A program made the position numbers and the translations under genes. This document shows, piece after piece, positions 19,144 through 32,285 of a DNA stretch of 64,000 bases. Position 1 is the stretch's first letter. The number at the start of each line of letters is the position of its first letter. Below the pieces are notes generated by a model. The model was not told the DNA's origin, ran no database searches, and saw only the letters and a program-made list of their open reading frames with translations. The DNA comes from Pseudomonas fluorescens (GTDB taxonomy: Bacteria; Pseudomonadota; Gammaproteobacteria; Pseudomonadales; Pseudomonadaceae). The stretch spans positions 1,302,001 through 1,366,000 of the forward strand of contig NZ_CP008896.1 of assembly GCF_000730425.1 (NCBI RefSeq), given 5' to 3'.

Positions 19144-21414
19144 TCAGGCCATTTCGGCCGTGGTTTCGAATTCGAAGGTCAGCTCACCATTCTTCAAGTC
19201 GATATGCACCACGCCACCATGATCGGAAAGCTCGCCGAACAGAATCTCTTCGGCCAGCGGCCGCTTGATCTTGTCCTGGATCAGGCGCGCCATTGGGCGG
19301 GCGCCCATTGCCGCATCATAGCCACCTTCGGCAATCCAACTGCGCGCCGCGTCCGTCACTTCCAACTGCACACGCTTGTCTTCCAATTGCGCCTGAAGCT
19401 CGGTAAGGAACTTGTCCACCACGCTTTTGATCACCTCATGACTGAGACGACCAAACTGGATAATGGTGTCCAGGCGGTTACGGAATTCCGGCGTGAAGCT
19501 CTTCTTGATCACTTCCATGGCGTCGGAAGAGTGATCTTGATGAGTGAAGCCAATGGAAGCCCGCGCGGCCGTCTCGGCGCCGGCGTTGGTGGTCATGATC
19601 ACGATCACGTTGCGAAAGTCCGCCTTGCGCCCGTTGTTATCGGTCAGGGTCCCGTGATCCATGACCTGCAACAGCAGGTTGAAGACTTCCGGGTGGGCCT
19701 TTTCAATTTCATCGAGCAGCAGCACGCAATGCGGCTGCTTGGTGATCGCCTCGGTCAACAGGCCACCCTGATCAAAGCCAACATAGCCCGGAGGCGCACC
19801 GATCAGGCGCGACACAGTGTGCCGCTCCATGTATTCGGACATGTCGAACCGCACCAGCTCAATGCCCATGGCCTTGGCCAACTGCCGCGCCGCCTCGGTC
19901 TTACCAACGCCGGTAGGGCCGGCGAACAGGAACGAACCTACCGGCTTGTCCGGCGACTTGAGCCCGGCCCGGGACAGCTTGATCGCCGTCGACAGCGAAT
20001 CAATCGCCGCATCCTGGCCAAACACCGTCAGCTTGAGATCGCGCTCCAGGTTACGCAGTAGCTCCTTGTCGGAACTGGTAACGTGTTTTGGCGGAATACG
20101 CGCGATTTTCGCCACGATATCCTCGACCTGAGCCACTTCGATACGCTTCACACGCTTCTCTACCGGCTGCAGGCGCTGGTAGGCCCCCGCTTCGTCGATC
20201 ACATCGATGGCTTTGTCCGGCATATGCCGGTCATTGATGTAGCGCGAAGCCAGTTCAGCGGCCGCACGCAGCGCCTCATCACTGTATTCGATGCTGTGAT
20301 GCGCCTCGAAACGACCTTTCAGCCCACGCAGGATGCCAATGGTGTCTTCGACCGAAGGCTCGGACACGTCGACTTTCTGGAAGCGACGCGCCAGGGCACG
20401 GTCTTTTTCGAAGATCCCACGAAACTCCTGGAAGGTGGTCGAGCCGATGCAACGGATATCGCCCGAGGACAACAGCGGCTTGAGCAGATTGGATGCATCC
20501 ATCACCCCACCAGAAGCCGCGCCGGCACCAATGATGGTGTGGATCTCATCGATGAACAGGATCGCCTGCGGACGCTTTTTCAGCTCGCCAAGCAACGCCT
20601 TGAACCGTTTTTCAAAGTCGCCACGGTACTTGGTCCCGGCGAGCAGCGCCCCCAGGTCAAGGGAGTAGACGACGCTGTTGGCCAGCAGATCAGGCACCTG
20701 GTTATCTACAATGCGCTTGGCCAAGCCTTCGGCAATTGCAGTCTTGCCCACGCCCGCCTCGCCCACCAACAGCGGGTTGTTCTTACGACGACGAGCCAGG
20801 ATCTGCGCAACACGTTCAACTTCCATTTCGCGCCCAACCAGCGGATCGATCCGCCCCTGGCGCGCAAGCTCGTTGAGGTTGCTGGCATAGGCATCCAGCG
20901 GGTTGCTTGAAGAAGAAGACTCACCGCCCTCGTCGTCCTGCATATCCTGCTCACCTTCGGAGTGATCGCCATGCCCTGGCACTTTCGAGATGCCATGGGC
21001 AATGTAGTTGACGACATCGATACGCGCCACGCTCTGCTGCTTGAGCAGGAACACTGCCTGGCTTTCCTGCTCACTGAAGATGGCAACCAGTACATTGGCG
21101 CCCGTCACTTCACGCTTGCCGGAGCTCTGCACGTGGAAGACAGCACGCTGCAACACCCGTTGGAAGCCCAGGGTTGGCTGGGTTTCACGGTCCTCGTCAT
21201 GCACGGGGATCAGTGGCGTGGTGGAGTCAATAAACTCTTGCAGGTCATGCTTGAGCTTGTCGAGGTTGGCGCCGCACGCACGCAGAACGGTGGCGGCAGC
21301 TTCGTTATCCAAAAGTGCCAGCAGCAGGTGTTCGACGGTCATGAATTCATGACGCTTCGAACGGGCCTCCTTGAAGGCAAGATTGAGGGTGACTTCGAGC
21401 TCGCGGTTTAACAT
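19144..21414 (-). CDS. clpA: ATP-dependent Clp protease ATP-binding subunit ClpA
   Basis: A 756-residue Clp/Hsp100 unfoldase that feeds ClpP. The N-domain (residues 1 to about 145) binds ClpS. AAA1 has [13 protein letters not shown] and AAA2 has [13 protein letters not shown]. The ClpP-docking tripeptide appears as IGF within ASIGFTHQD, a slight variant of the IGL usual in ClpA. It is 29 bp downstream of clpS and co-transcribed. clpP lies outside this window. Confidence 0.97.
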   Translation of the reverse strand: MLNRELEVTLNLAFKEARSKRHEFMTVEHLLLALLDNEAAATVLRACGANLDKLKHDLQEFIDSTTPLIPVHDEDRETQPTLGFQRVLQRAVFHVQSSGKREVTGANVLVAIFSEQESQAVFLLKQQSVARIDVVNYIAHGISKVPGHGDHSEGEQDMQDDEGGESSSSSNPLDAYASNLNELARQGRIDPLVGREMEVERVAQILARRRKNNPLLVGEAGVGKTAIAEGLAKRIVDNQVPDLLANSVVYSLDLGALLAGTKYRGDFEKRFKALLGELKKRPQAILFIDEIHTIIGAGAASGGVMDASNLLKPLLSSGDIRCIGSTTFQEFRGIFEKDRALARRFQKVDVSEPSVEDTIGILRGLKGRFEAHHSIEYSDEALRAAAELASRYINDRHMPDKAIDVIDEAGAYQRLQPVEKRVKRIEVAQVEDIVAKIARIPPKHVTSSDKELLRNLERDLKLTVFGQDAAIDSLSTAIKLSRAGLKSPDKPVGSFLFAGPTGVGKTEAARQLAKAMGIELVRFDMSEYMERHTVSRLIGAPPGYVGFDQGGLLTEAITKQPHCVLLLDEIEKAHPEVFNLLLQVMDHGTLTDNNGRKADFRNVIVIMTTNAGAETAARASIGFTHQDHSSDAMEVIKKSFTPEFRNRLDTIIQFGRLSHEVIKSVVDKFLTELQAQLEDKRVQLEVTDAARSWIAEGGYDAAMGARPMARLIQDKIKRPLAEEILFGELSDHGGVVHIDLKNGELTFEFETTAEMA

Positions 21415-21443
21415 AGCTTCACCTCATACCCAAGTGGTCGGAG

Positions 21444-21812
21444 TTAACCGTCCTTCTCGATTTCACAGAGTAGCGGATGCTGGCTTTCCCTGGCGTACTG
21501 GTTGACCTGCATGGCCTTGGTCTCGGCGATGTCGCGGGTAAACACTCCACATACTGCCCGTCCTTCTGTGTGAACGGCCAGCATTACCTTGGTCGCCAAC
21601 TCGCGGTTCAGATTAAAAAACACCTCGAGTACTTCGACGACGAAATCCATCGGCGTGTAGTCATCATTGAACAAAACCACCTTGTACATCGGCGGCGCCT
21701 GTAAAGCAGGCTTGGCCTCCTGAACAGCGATGCCTGCAGAACCGTCATCGTCTTCTAGATGATCCGGGCGATCCTGATTGAATGTTAGTCGAATCTGGCT
21801 GAATGCATGCAT
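21444..21812 (-). CDS. clpS: ClpAP adaptor ClpS (N-recognin)
   Basis: A 122-residue adaptor that delivers proteins with N-terminal Leu, Phe, Tyr or Trp to ClpA. Core text: [20 protein letters not shown] (Asn and Asp residues of the binding pocket) and [12 protein letters not shown]. The N-terminal ~40 residues are the flexible arm needed to inhibit or deliver. It is divergent from cspD and the first gene of clpS-clpA. Confidence 0.97.
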   Translation of the reverse strand: MHAFSQIRLTFNQDRPDHLEDDDGSAGIAVQEAKPALQAPPMYKVVLFNDDYTPMDFVVEVLEVFFNLNRELATKVMLAVHTEGRAVCGVFTRDIAETKAMQVNQYARESQHPLLCEIEKDG

Positions 21813-22036
21813 GGAAAGAAAGGTTCGTCAGTTGTTCATTTACAGTGATGGGGGCGACCTGTCAGAAATTCAACTCCGAGCGACTGGTCACCTTGACTAT
21901 CGGCAAAACGGTGTTACAACCAATAGAACCCACAGTGGGTAAAAAAGGTCCGCGCAGTCAACCTTATTTATTCGGGTTAGGACGGATAAACTGGATGATA
22001 CTCCAGTGATGGAGTCTGGTGCAGAGGGATATGGGT

Positions 22037-22336
22037 ATGTCTGGCGTCAAGATCAGTGGCAAGGTCAAATGGTTCAATAATGCCAAGGGCTACGGCTTCA
22101 TTAATGAAGACGGCAAGAGTGAAGACCTTTTTGCGCATTATTCGGCGATCACCATGGAGGGTTACAAAACGCTGAAAGCGGGCCAATTAGTGACTTTTGA
22201 GATCATCCAGGGGCCCAAGGGCCTGCACGCTGTAGAAATCTGTGCAGCATCCGCGACCTCACCTGGAACCCCCTACGAAGACAAGCATGGCAAGGCAGAA
22301 ACATCCGTTCATTCCAAAAAGAAACAAACGGCCTGA
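22037..22336 (+). CDS. cspD: cold-shock-like protein CspD
   Basis: A 99-residue protein. The single cold-shock domain (GKVKWFNNAKGYGFI, RNP-1; DLFAHYSAI, RNP-2) fills the N-terminal 70 residues; the tail is hydrophilic and Lys-rich. CspD proteins bind single-stranded DNA and inhibit replication in stationary phase in E. coli. Placement divergent from clpS is conserved. The ATG at 22037 is chosen because AGAGGG lies 8 bp upstream; two earlier in-frame starts are too close to it. Confidence 0.93.
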   Translation: MSGVKISGKVKWFNNAKGYGFINEDGKSEDLFAHYSAITMEGYKTLKAGQLVTFEIIQGPKGLHAVEICAASATSPGTPYEDKHGKAETSVHSKKKQTA

Positions 22337-22363
22337 TCGGCCAATGAGTAGATACTCTGCATA

Positions 22364-22403
22364 AAAAACGGCCATCCTGACTCAGTCAGAATGGCCGTTT
22401 ATT
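22364..22403. terminator. bidirectional terminator between cspD and icd
   Basis: A long inverted repeat (AAACGGCCAT...ATGGCCGTTT, with further pairing around CTGACT/AGTCAG) lies between the convergent ends of cspD and icd, with A and T runs on both sides. Confidence 0.85.
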
Positions 22404-22416
22404 TATAGCCTTCGAC

Positions 22417-23673
22417 TTACATATGCGAAATCAACGCATCGCCAAAGCCCGATGACGACACCAGCTTGGCGCCCTCCATCAAACGCTCGAAGTCATAGGT
22501 CACCGTCTTGGCCGAAATCGCCCCGTTGGTACCCTTGATGATCAGGTCCGCCGCCTCGGTCCACCCCATATGGCGCAGCATCATTTCCGCCGACAGAATC
22601 AACGAGCCCGGGTTGACCTGATCCTTGCCAGCATACTTAGGCGCAGTGCCATGGGTGGCTTCGAACATCGCCACGGTGTCGGACAGGTTGGCACCCGGCG
22701 CAATACCAATACCACCCACTTCTGCCGCCAAGGCGTCCGAGAGGTAGTCACCGTTGAGGTTGAGGGTCGCGATCACATCGTATTCGGCCGGGCGCAGCAG
22801 GATCTGCTGGAGCATGGCGTCGGCAATCGCGTCCTTGACCACGACATTCCTGCCGGTGCGCGGGTTCTTGAACTGCATCCACGGCCCACCGTCGAGCAGG
22901 GTTGCGCCGAAGTCTTCGGCCGCCACTTCGTAGGCCCATTCCTTGAAGGCACCTTCGGTGAACTTCATGATGTTGCCTTTGTGGACAATGGTCAGCGACT
23001 CACGGTCGTTATCCACTACATACTGCAGGGCCTTGCGCGCCAGGCGCTTGGTGCCCTCCTTGGAAACCGGCTTGACGCCAATCCCACAATCCTGGTCAAA
23101 ACGGATCTTGGTGACGCCCATTTCCTCCTTGAGGAACTTGATGACCTTGATGGCCTCTGGCGAACCGGCCTTCCACTCGATACCGGCGTAAATATCCTCG
23201 GAGTTCTCACGAAAGATAGTCATGTCCACATCGCCAGGCTTTTTGACCGGGCTTGGCACACCTTCGAACCAGCGCACCGGGCGCAGGCATACATACAGGT
23301 CCAGTTGCTGGCGCAGTGCGACGTTCAGCGAGCGGATACCGCCACCGACCGGCGTGGTCAGCGGGCCCTTGATGGAAACCACATAGTCCTTGACCGCGTC
23401 CAGGGTTTCCTGGGGCAGCCAGGTGTCCTGGTCGTAAACCTGAGTGGCCTTCTCGCCGGCATACACCTCCATCCAGGAGATTTTGCGCTTGCCGCCGTAA
23501 GCCTTGTTAACAGCTGCATCGACCACCTTGATCATCACCGGACTGATGTCGACGCCAATACCGTCACCTTCGATAAAAGGAATGATCGGGTTGTCAGGAA
23601 CATTGAGAGAATGGTCTGCATTGACGGTGATTTTGTCGCCGACTGCCGGAACCTGAATCTTCTTGTATCCCAT
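22417..23673 (-). CDS. icd: NADP-dependent isocitrate dehydrogenase, dimeric
   Basis: A 418-residue TCA-cycle enzyme turning isocitrate into 2-oxoglutarate, CO2 and NADPH. The substrate-site serine that AceK phosphorylates in E. coli (Ser113) corresponds to Ser115 in [17 protein letters not shown]-site text: [19 protein letters not shown]. The start at 23673 ([11 protein letters not shown]) has GGAGTT upstream; the frame extends 28 codons further with no homology. Divergent from idh, so both isocitrate dehydrogenase types sit back to back. Confidence 0.96.
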   Translation of the reverse strand: MGYKKIQVPAVGDKITVNADHSLNVPDNPIIPFIEGDGIGVDISPVMIKVVDAAVNKAYGGKRKISWMEVYAGEKATQVYDQDTWLPQETLDAVKDYVVSIKGPLTTPVGGGIRSLNVALRQQLDLYVCLRPVRWFEGVPSPVKKPGDVDMTIFRENSEDIYAGIEWKAGSPEAIKVIKFLKEEMGVTKIRFDQDCGIGVKPVSKEGTKRLARKALQYVVDNDRESLTIVHKGNIMKFTEGAFKEWAYEVAAEDFGATLLDGGPWMQFKNPRTGRNVVVKDAIADAMLQQILLRPAEYDVIATLNLNGDYLSDALAAEVGGIGIAPGANLSDTVAMFEATHGTAPKYAGKDQVNPGSLILSAEMMLRHMGWTEAADLIIKGTNGAISAKTVTYDFERLMEGAKLVSSSGFGDALISHM

Positions 23674-26394
<2,721 letters not shown>

Positions 26395-26412
26395 ACCTGT
26401 AGAGAAGCAAAG

Positions 26413-26440
26413 AAGCCCCGGCTATGTGCCGGGGTTTTTG
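26413..26440 (+). terminator. rho-independent terminator after idh
   Basis: AGCCCCGGC-TATGT-GCCGGGGTTTTTG: perfect stem with T run. Confidence 0.9.
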
Positions 26441-26461
26441 TTTTCAACGAAAGTGAGTTAG

Positions 26462-27340
26462 TCACAAGGAAGCATTGGCATACTCTGAAATCCATACAGA
26501 GCGAATCAATTCAAGCACCTCACGCCTGTAAACAGGATTCCAACCCGCTCGCTCTTTAGGCACCACAGCAAACCGAGGTAACACCGGCAAACTGGAAATG
26601 CCTTCGAGACTCTTTAAACCCGACACTTGTGCGACAAAAGGCAGCAATGTAATACCTACTCCCGCCTGCACCGCAGACCGCAGAGACATCAAGTCTTCCG
26701 ACTCATAAACGCAATGCCATTTGATACCGCACTCCTCCAGACTCCGAATCGCCAGACTGCGAAACCCACACGGCGGCTTGAACAAAGCGAGCGGAACATC
26801 ATATGACTTATCAATCACGTCAGCGCGATCGCCAGCAAACCACCTGACCGATAATGTATGCCAAGGCCGCTCATGCATTTTTTTTAGCTCATCCATCACT
26901 AGGCATAGGTCGATCTTGCCCTCACTTACCGCATCCAATAGCAAACCAGACCTAGCGACCTTCACCACCATCTGTATTGCTGGAAAGTGAGTAGCCATGC
27001 TGGAAATAATCTTTGGGAGCACCCTCTCACAAAAATGTTCTGGCATACCCACTATGATCGTTTCTCTCTTTTCAACCTTTTCAAACAAGCAACCGACCTT
27101 ATCGTTACAAACAACAATATCCTTGGCATGACTGAAAAGCTTTTCCCCCTCCAGCGTTAACAATACCTTTCGCTTTTCCCTTGCAAACAACTCCACTCCC
27201 AATAAATCTTCTAGCCGTTTGATCTGCTGACTAATAGCAGGCTGAGTCAGACTTAAAGCTTCGGCCGCGCGCGTAAAACTTTTAGTTTCGCCTACTTTGA
27301 TAAAGCTTCGCAACGACTGAATATCAAGATTGACTCTCAT
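26462..27340 (-). CDS. LysR-type transcriptional regulator
   Basis: A 292-residue regulator. The N-terminal winged helix-turn-helix (about residues 5-64: LRSFIKVGETKSFTRAAEAL, LTQPAISQQIKRLEDLLG) and a substrate-binding-like co-inducer domain are complete. Start 27340 fits the LysR N-terminus; further upstream frame is unsupported. It lies last in a same-strand run after the IS-broken FAD gene, so it probably controls that cluster (inference from position). Base composition is lower in GC than the core genes, as in the whole cluster. Confidence 0.85.
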   Translation of the reverse strand: MRVNLDIQSLRSFIKVGETKSFTRAAEALSLTQPAISQQIKRLEDLLGVELFAREKRKVLLTLEGEKLFSHAKDIVVCNDKVGCLFEKVEKRETIIVGMPEHFCERVLPKIISSMATHFPAIQMVVKVARSGLLLDAVSEGKIDLCLVMDELKKMHERPWHTLSVRWFAGDRADVIDKSYDVPLALFKPPCGFRSLAIRSLEECGIKWHCVYESEDLMSLRSAVQAGVGITLLPFVAQVSGLKSLEGISSLPVLPRFAVVPKERAGWNPVYRREVLELIRSVWISEYANASL

Positions 27341-27478
27341 GACACGCCACCCACCGAAATAAGTATTCCGATTGTGGCAAATCAACGCCTCACTCGCCAC
27401 TAGCCATTCGGATAGGTACGAGTTAAACCCATGTGCAAAGATATAAAAAAATGTTTAACCAGAGATTTTTTTGGCATC

Positions 27479-28260
27479 CTACGCCAACAATCGAGCTTTA
27501 AGGCCATTAGAATACGCGTCGGAAGTTAGTGCCAATCTCGCCAAAACGTACTCTGCACGTATCGTCGAATGGCGAGCGTTTATTTCCAAAGCACTAGTAA
27601 AAAAGAACGCACCACTTGTCAGCTCTCCCAAAACAGTGATCCTGTCATCCACATGCCCTAAATGATTTATCAATCCACCTGACTCAGTAGAAACCTTCAC
27701 TCCGCCGAAGGGGTCTACACATCCAATTCCCTGCTGAAGAATATTTTGTACCAAAGGGTTATCAAACTTACTCACATCACGGGGCGTACCTGTAGCCACC
27801 ACAACGGAATCGTAATCGCGGTAACTTCTATCCGACTGATTAACCACCTCCAGGATAAATCTTCCATTGCACTCAATCACCTCAAGCTCACCTTTGATGA
27901 TTGATAGCTGCCCAGATTCGAGCAATGATTTAATTTTCAATGCATTCTCAATCGGAATTGAAACGCGGTAGGCCATCCACCAACTTGAGTACCCCAGAAA
28001 TATCTTTTTGTCCTCGTCTGGCATTGCAGGCCAAATCAAATCAAGTACGGCATTTGTGGAGTAGAGAACGGATTGCCAAAACCGCGGGTGATGGGCAGCA
28101 TCTATTTCCGCCTCAAGAAACTCCACTGCCGGCCTTTGGGAGCACATTGTCGGCCAATCAGCCATACCAACCGGCTTACCCTCCAAAGCTAGTTCCTGCG
28201 TCGTCCAACGAAGCACATCTTCAAGTCGCACTACGCCAGCTCGAGAAATACAAGACCTAA
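27479..28260 (-). pseudogene. FAD/NAD(P)-binding protein, C-terminal half (IS-disrupted)
   Basis: This is the 3' half (about 260 codons) of a gene cut by the IS5-family element at 28261-29452. It reads RSCISRAGVVRLEDVLRW at the junction and has no start of its own. It contains a second dinucleotide-binding region (YDSVVVATGTPRDV) and a C-terminal segment with GELTSGAFFFTSALEINAR. Deleting the IS and one CTAA copy joins it in frame to 29453-30231, giving 518 residues, so the insertion looks like the only defect and is probably recent. Confidence 0.8.
28257..28260. repeat. 4-bp target-site duplication CTAA (left copy)
   Basis: CTAA here and at 29453-29456 flank the IS. IS5-family elements duplicate 4 bp, preferentially YTAR, so this matches. 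Confidence 0.85.
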
Positions 28261-29452
28261 GGAAACTCTGAAAAAGACTTCCAAATCTGGTGAGATACGG
28301 CTGTCCCACGAACTGAACGGTTGAGCCCCGATGAAGCAAATGTCTTTCGCTGATGCCGAGTACGCAGGCAAACGTAAGCAGACCCGCCGTGAGCGTTTCC
28401 TGATTGAGATGGATCAGGTCGTGCCCTGGAAAGGCCTGATTGCGTTGATCGAGCCGCATTATCCGAAGGGTGAAGGCGGTCGTCCGGCGTATCCGTTGAT
28501 GGCCATGCTGCGGGTTCATCTGATGCAAAACTGGTTCGGCTACAGCGATCCGGCGATGGAAGAGTCCCTCTACGAAACCACGATTCTGCGCCAGTTTGCC
28601 GGGCTGCATTTGGATCGGATTCCGGATGAAACCACGATCCTCAACTTCCGCCGGCTGTTGGAAAAACATGAGCTGGCCGGTGGGATTTTGCAGGTCATCA
28701 ACGGCTATTTGGGCGACCGAGGTTTGCTGCTGCGTCAGGGAACTGTGGTCGATGCGACGATCATTCATGCGCCCAGTTCGACCAAGAACAAGGACGGTAA
28801 ACGCGACCCCGAAATGCACCAGACAAAGAAAGGAAATCAGTACTATTTCGGGATGAAATCGCACATCGGTGTCGATGTTGAATCCGGTCTGGTACATAGC
28901 GTGGTGGGCACGGCGGCGAATGTGGCGGACGTGACTCAGGTCGATCAGTTGCTGCATGGCGAGGAAACTTACGTCTCTGGCGATGCCGGTTACACCGGCG
29001 TGGAGAAGCGTGCGGAGCATCAACATCGCCAGATGATCTGGTCGATCGCAGCGCGCCCCAGCAGCTATAAGAAGCATGCAAAAAAGAGCCTGATCGGTCG
29101 CATGCGCCGCAAAATCGAATACGCGAAAGCTCAAGTCCGGGCCAAGGTTGAGCATCCATTCAGGGTGATCAAGCGCCAGTTTGGTTATACGAAAGTCCGC
29201 TTCCGAGGCTTGGTGAAAAACACCGCGCAGCAGACCACACTGTTTGCCTTATCGAACCTGTGGATGATGCGAAAACGACTGTTGAATGCAGGCGAGGTGC
29301 GCCTGTGATGTGGACAATGAGCCCTGAAAAGGTGCTATTCCGCAAAAAACAGTGAACTGACAGGAGGAAAGGTCTGATTTTCGATTAAGTCGGTGTTTTT
29401 TGAACCTCAGACAGCGAGGCCGTTAAAAACGGCTGCTTACTTCAGACCTTCC
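28261..29452 (+). mobile_element. IS5-family insertion sequence, 1192 bp
   Basis: Left end GGAAACTCTGAAAAAG and right end (complement) GGAAGGTCTGAAGTAA are imperfect terminal inverted repeats (11 of the first 16 positions agree). CTAA target duplications are on both sides and one transposase fills the element. Length is normal for the IS5 group. It splits the FAD/NAD(P)-binding gene in the opposite orientation. Confidence 0.9.
28331..29308 (+). CDS. IS5-family transposase
   Basis: A 325-residue DDE transposase. N-terminal DUF772-type domain (GRPAYPLMAMLRVHLMQNWF) then the catalytic core: first Asp in VVDATIIHAPSS, second Asp in VSGDAGYTG, and the Glu region around VRAKVEHPFRVIKRQFGYTK. It appears intact with no frameshift, so the element may still be mobile. 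The frame could equally start three codons later at the second ATG. Confidence 0.93.
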   Translation: MKQMSFADAEYAGKRKQTRRERFLIEMDQVVPWKGLIALIEPHYPKGEGGRPAYPLMAMLRVHLMQNWFGYSDPAMEESLYETTILRQFAGLHLDRIPDETTILNFRRLLEKHELAGGILQVINGYLGDRGLLLRQGTVVDATIIHAPSSTKNKDGKRDPEMHQTKKGNQYYFGMKSHIGVDVESGLVHSVVGTAANVADVTQVDQLLHGEETYVSGDAGYTGVEKRAEHQHRQMIWSIAARPSSYKKHAKKSLIGRMRRKIEYAKAQVRAKVEHPFRVIKRQFGYTKVRFRGLVKNTAQQTTLFALSNLWMMRKRLLNAGEVRL

Positions 29453-29456
29453 CTAA
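29453..29456. repeat. 4-bp target-site duplication CTAA (right copy)
   Basis: Partner of 28257-28260, immediately outside the right inverted repeat of the IS5-family element. Confidence 0.85.
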
Positions 29457-30231
29457 CGGTTTCCGGCGTCAGTATCGTCGGTTTATAGCGCCCTTGAGTC
29501 CCTCTGACGCTAGGCAGGGCTCCCGTGCGTGAGTGCAGCGTAATCGATCCCTCATGGCCATTAGCAGTAAGCCCGATCACCGCATCGATAGCACTCAATC
29601 TTGAACCGACAATTGCAACACTCGCCTGCTTTTGAATCAGCCGGCATGTACGCTTGATAGGATAAGGGCTGGAGAAGAAACCTTCAGCACCAGCTAGGTG
29701 TCGGTACTCCAGACTTCGCGCGTTACCACAACTCAACACTACATGATCGCTGGGGAACGATAGATTACCCTTTGTTAAAACCACGACTCTCCCGTCATGC
29801 GAGAAACTCATGCTTACAACCTCGTCATGGACTGGAATCAATTGGCAACCGAGCCCCACAGCTTTTTTTACTAGAAACTGAATCATGTGCGCAAGATATA
29901 ACCCAAACAAGGGCCGCGGCAGAAATGCCTGCGGGCATAGCTCAATATCAGGAAAATCATCCTCCCAAACCTCACGGTTAGCCAATAACCAGTTATAGAA
30001 ATGTCCGGACTGATCAGGGAAAGGCGAAATGATTTCCGCTCGCGTATTTAAAATATTTGTGCTGCAATCTTCAGAATAGGCAAGACCTCGACCACATTGA
30101 GATTGCTTATCCACCAAAAATATCGATACATTCGAATGGCAGCCATATCTCCCTAGGCCATTTAAAATCGCGTAGATAAAAGAGACACTTGAAGCGCCAC
30201 CACCAATCACCGTAATTACGCTAGCAGACAT
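29453..30231 (-). pseudogene. FAD/NAD(P)-binding protein, N-terminal half (IS-disrupted)
   Basis: This is the 5' half (about 259 codons) of the gene broken by the IS. It starts at an ATG with GGGAGG upstream and carries the FAD dinucleotide motif VIGGGASSVSF (about residues 8-18), then GRGLAYSED and ILNTRAEIISPFPDQSGHFY. The frame ends a few codons into the IS. Together with 27479-28256 it makes a 518-residue oxidoreductase of the NAD_binding_9 / FAD-NAD(P)-binding type, found in various biosynthetic or catabolic clusters. The substrate is not deducible. It lies 70 bp after the CoA-transferase gene, in one operon. Confidence 0.8.
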
Positions 30232-30301
30232 AAGAACCTCCCACCGAACTTATTTTTCAGTATGAAATATTTTCTCCCACAAGAACTTCGAATCCTCACA
30301 C

Positions 30302-31825
30302 TTAAAATGAAAATATGTCCTCCGACATAGACCTGCAGCTGCTAGACACTACAAACCCACCCTCTATGAACGGCATAATATCCTGCTCGATACTTATACC
30401 TGGAGCAATCTCCTCCAGATAGACCACCCCATCTTTCAATGCAAAAACCGCACGCTCCGTGACAAATACAACTCTTTGACCCAACGATTGAGAATAGCCA
30501 CCGTTAAAAGTCAAATGCGAGACCTGACGTACAAATTTATTTATACGGCCTTCCCTGATTATACGGACTTCCCCTTCACTTACGCTCACGACCAACCCTA
30601 CCGCTGTAAAAGTTCCACAAAAAATAATACATCGAGCCGACTGGGAGATATTTATAAATCCACCAGCACCTTGCAACTTACTACCGAACCGCGAGACATT
30701 GACATTGCCGAAGCTGTCCATTTCGGCAAAGCCCAAGCACGCCACATCAATCCCGCCACCCTCGTAAAAATCAAACAAAGCTGCCTGTTCAATAATACTG
30801 ACTGGACGATAGCTGGCCCCAAATGACAATCCAGTTGCTGGCCTACCACCTATAACGCCGGACTCAATAGTAAAGCTCATCGACTCCGCACACCCCAACT
30901 CTTCAGCCACCTGAGCAACGACTACCGGTATACCAATACCAAGATTAATTACCCGGGCATCTTCGCGTCGGATCTCCTGCAGAGCCCTTTTAGCAATAAT
31001 TCTCTCCGCGCATGAAATAGAACTGTCACTAGAACCGACCATTCCCGGACGTGTGAACGCTGAATTATAGGCAACACCGTAAGTTTGAGGATGCTCATCA
31101 GGGCGCGACACTGTCACATAGTCCACCAATAGCCCGGGCACCTTCACATCCTGTGGTTCAATCTCATGCAACCCCACTAAACTCTCAACCTGCACAATCA
31201 CTATTCCACCACAATTTTTGACTGCCATTGCCTGCGCAAGTGCGTCACTATGAGACACTTCCCGCTCCATCGAAATATTCCCCAAAGGGTCACAAAATGT
31301 CCCTCTTAATAACGCACAATCAACCTTAATCCCCGGGTAAAAAAGCGTCAGCTCTCCATTAATGGCTATCTTCTGAACGAGCGTACGCGCGCCCCGCAGG
31401 TTTAAGCATGCCCCCTCATAATCAGGATCAACGAAAGTATTGAGGCCAACATTTGAGATCACGCCAGGCTTCTTCGCCGCGATCGCACGGAATAACTGAC
31501 TGATCACCCCCTGCGGCCAGTTATGAGCCTCTATCTCTCCTAGGCGCGCCATAATTCCCAGTCGCGGGATAAGTCCCCAGAACCCTCCAATTACTTTGGC
31601 CACCAGCCCACTCTGGGCCAGAACATCCACCCCCCTTTCGTCGAGATCTCCAGAAGCAGAAGCGAAGAGCAGACCAAGTTTACGAGGCCGCCCCTCCCGC
31701 TTGAAACGTTCACTGATTGCTCGAGTAAGTCCATCAGGATGCCCGCAACTACCAAACCCTCCTGGAATAATTGTCCATCCATCTTCAATCAACTCTGCCG
31801 CTTGCTGTTCGTTGATAACTTTCAT
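30302..31825 (-). CDS. acyl-CoA:carboxylate CoA-transferase (family I, YdiF-like)
   Basis: A 507-residue single-chain family I CoA-transferase, with alpha (residues 1 to about 250, GGFGSCGHPDGLTRAI) and beta halves fused as in propionate CoA-transferase and E. coli YdiF. The catalytic glutamate is Glu321 in FTIESGVIGG; the glycine-rich LGIGIP and the alpha-half CoA site are present. The start at 31825 (MKVINEQQAAELIEDG) overlaps the stop of the upstream cupin gene (ATGA), so translation is coupled. It moves CoA between small organic acids; the actual acid is unknown. Local base composition is lower in GC than the core. Confidence 0.88.
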   Translation of the reverse strand: MKVINEQQAAELIEDGWTIIPGGFGSCGHPDGLTRAISERFKREGRPRKLGLLFASASGDLDERGVDVLAQSGLVAKVIGGFWGLIPRLGIMARLGEIEAHNWPQGVISQLFRAIAAKKPGVISNVGLNTFVDPDYEGACLNLRGARTLVQKIAINGELTLFYPGIKVDCALLRGTFCDPLGNISMEREVSHSDALAQAMAVKNCGGIVIVQVESLVGLHEIEPQDVKVPGLLVDYVTVSRPDEHPQTYGVAYNSAFTRPGMVGSSDSSISCAERIIAKRALQEIRREDARVINLGIGIPVVVAQVAEELGCAESMSFTIESGVIGGRPATGLSFGASYRPVSIIEQAALFDFYEGGGIDVACLGFAEMDSFGNVNVSRFGSKLQGAGGFINISQSARCIIFCGTFTAVGLVVSVSEGEVRIIREGRINKFVRQVSHLTFNGGYSQSLGQRVVFVTERAVFALKDGVVYLEEIAPGISIEQDIMPFIEGGFVVSSSCRSMSEDIFSF

Positions 31826-32247
31826 GCTGTGGCCTCTGAATCCTGACATGAGGCGGGCTGAACTGGCTGCTCCCAAACAACTAGAAACGTACAACCCCTA
31901 ACAGAAGAAAGTTGGTGAGTAGAGCCAGGCGGATAAATTTGCAGCGTCCCTACCGTATGTCGCCCTCTATCATCAAGTAGTTCACCATCGACCACCAACA
32001 CTAACTCCCATCCCAGATGCTTATGCCTTGGTGTTAGAGCTCCGCCGTCATAACGAACCAATGCGGCAACTGACCCTTGCACATTATCCCGCGCATCATA
32101 AAGATAAAATATTGAAACACCCTTGCGCCCATCCACTTCATAAGGTTCAAAATTCAGACAATCAATATCATCAACGTGTAGCCCACCTCCAGACCGGCAA
32201 ATTTCATCGATATATGATTTTTTATCAGCAATTTCGTTCTTAAACAT
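31822..32247 (-). CDS. cupin-domain protein (ChrR-like)
   Basis: A 141-residue single cupin. Motif 1 is recognisable in TPRHKHLGWELVLVVDGEL (metal ligands His, His, Glu) and motif 2 in YPPGSTHQLSS. Such cupins serve either as small metal enzymes or as sensors. It is first in the cupin / CoA-transferase / FAD-protein run; its stop overlaps the CoA-transferase start. It could be a decarboxylase, isomerase or lyase for the cluster's substrate, but nothing shows which. Confidence 0.8.
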   Translation of the reverse strand: MFKNEIADKKSYIDEICRSGGGLHVDDIDCLNFEPYEVDGRKGVSIFYLYDARDNVQGSVAALVRYDGGALTPRHKHLGWELVLVVDGELLDDRGRHTVGTLQIYPPGSTHQLSSVRGCTFLVVWEQPVQPASCQDSEATA

Positions 32248-32285
32248 TAGTATTCTCCTGATAAGCAGCCTTCAACATTAGAGGC

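Noticed and set aside
28331..29155. Apparent N-terminal extension of the broken FAD gene through the IS (558-codon minus-strand frame)
   Set aside because: The extension is simply the antisense of the IS transposase read-through; true N-terminal sequence is found beyond the IS at 29453-30231.
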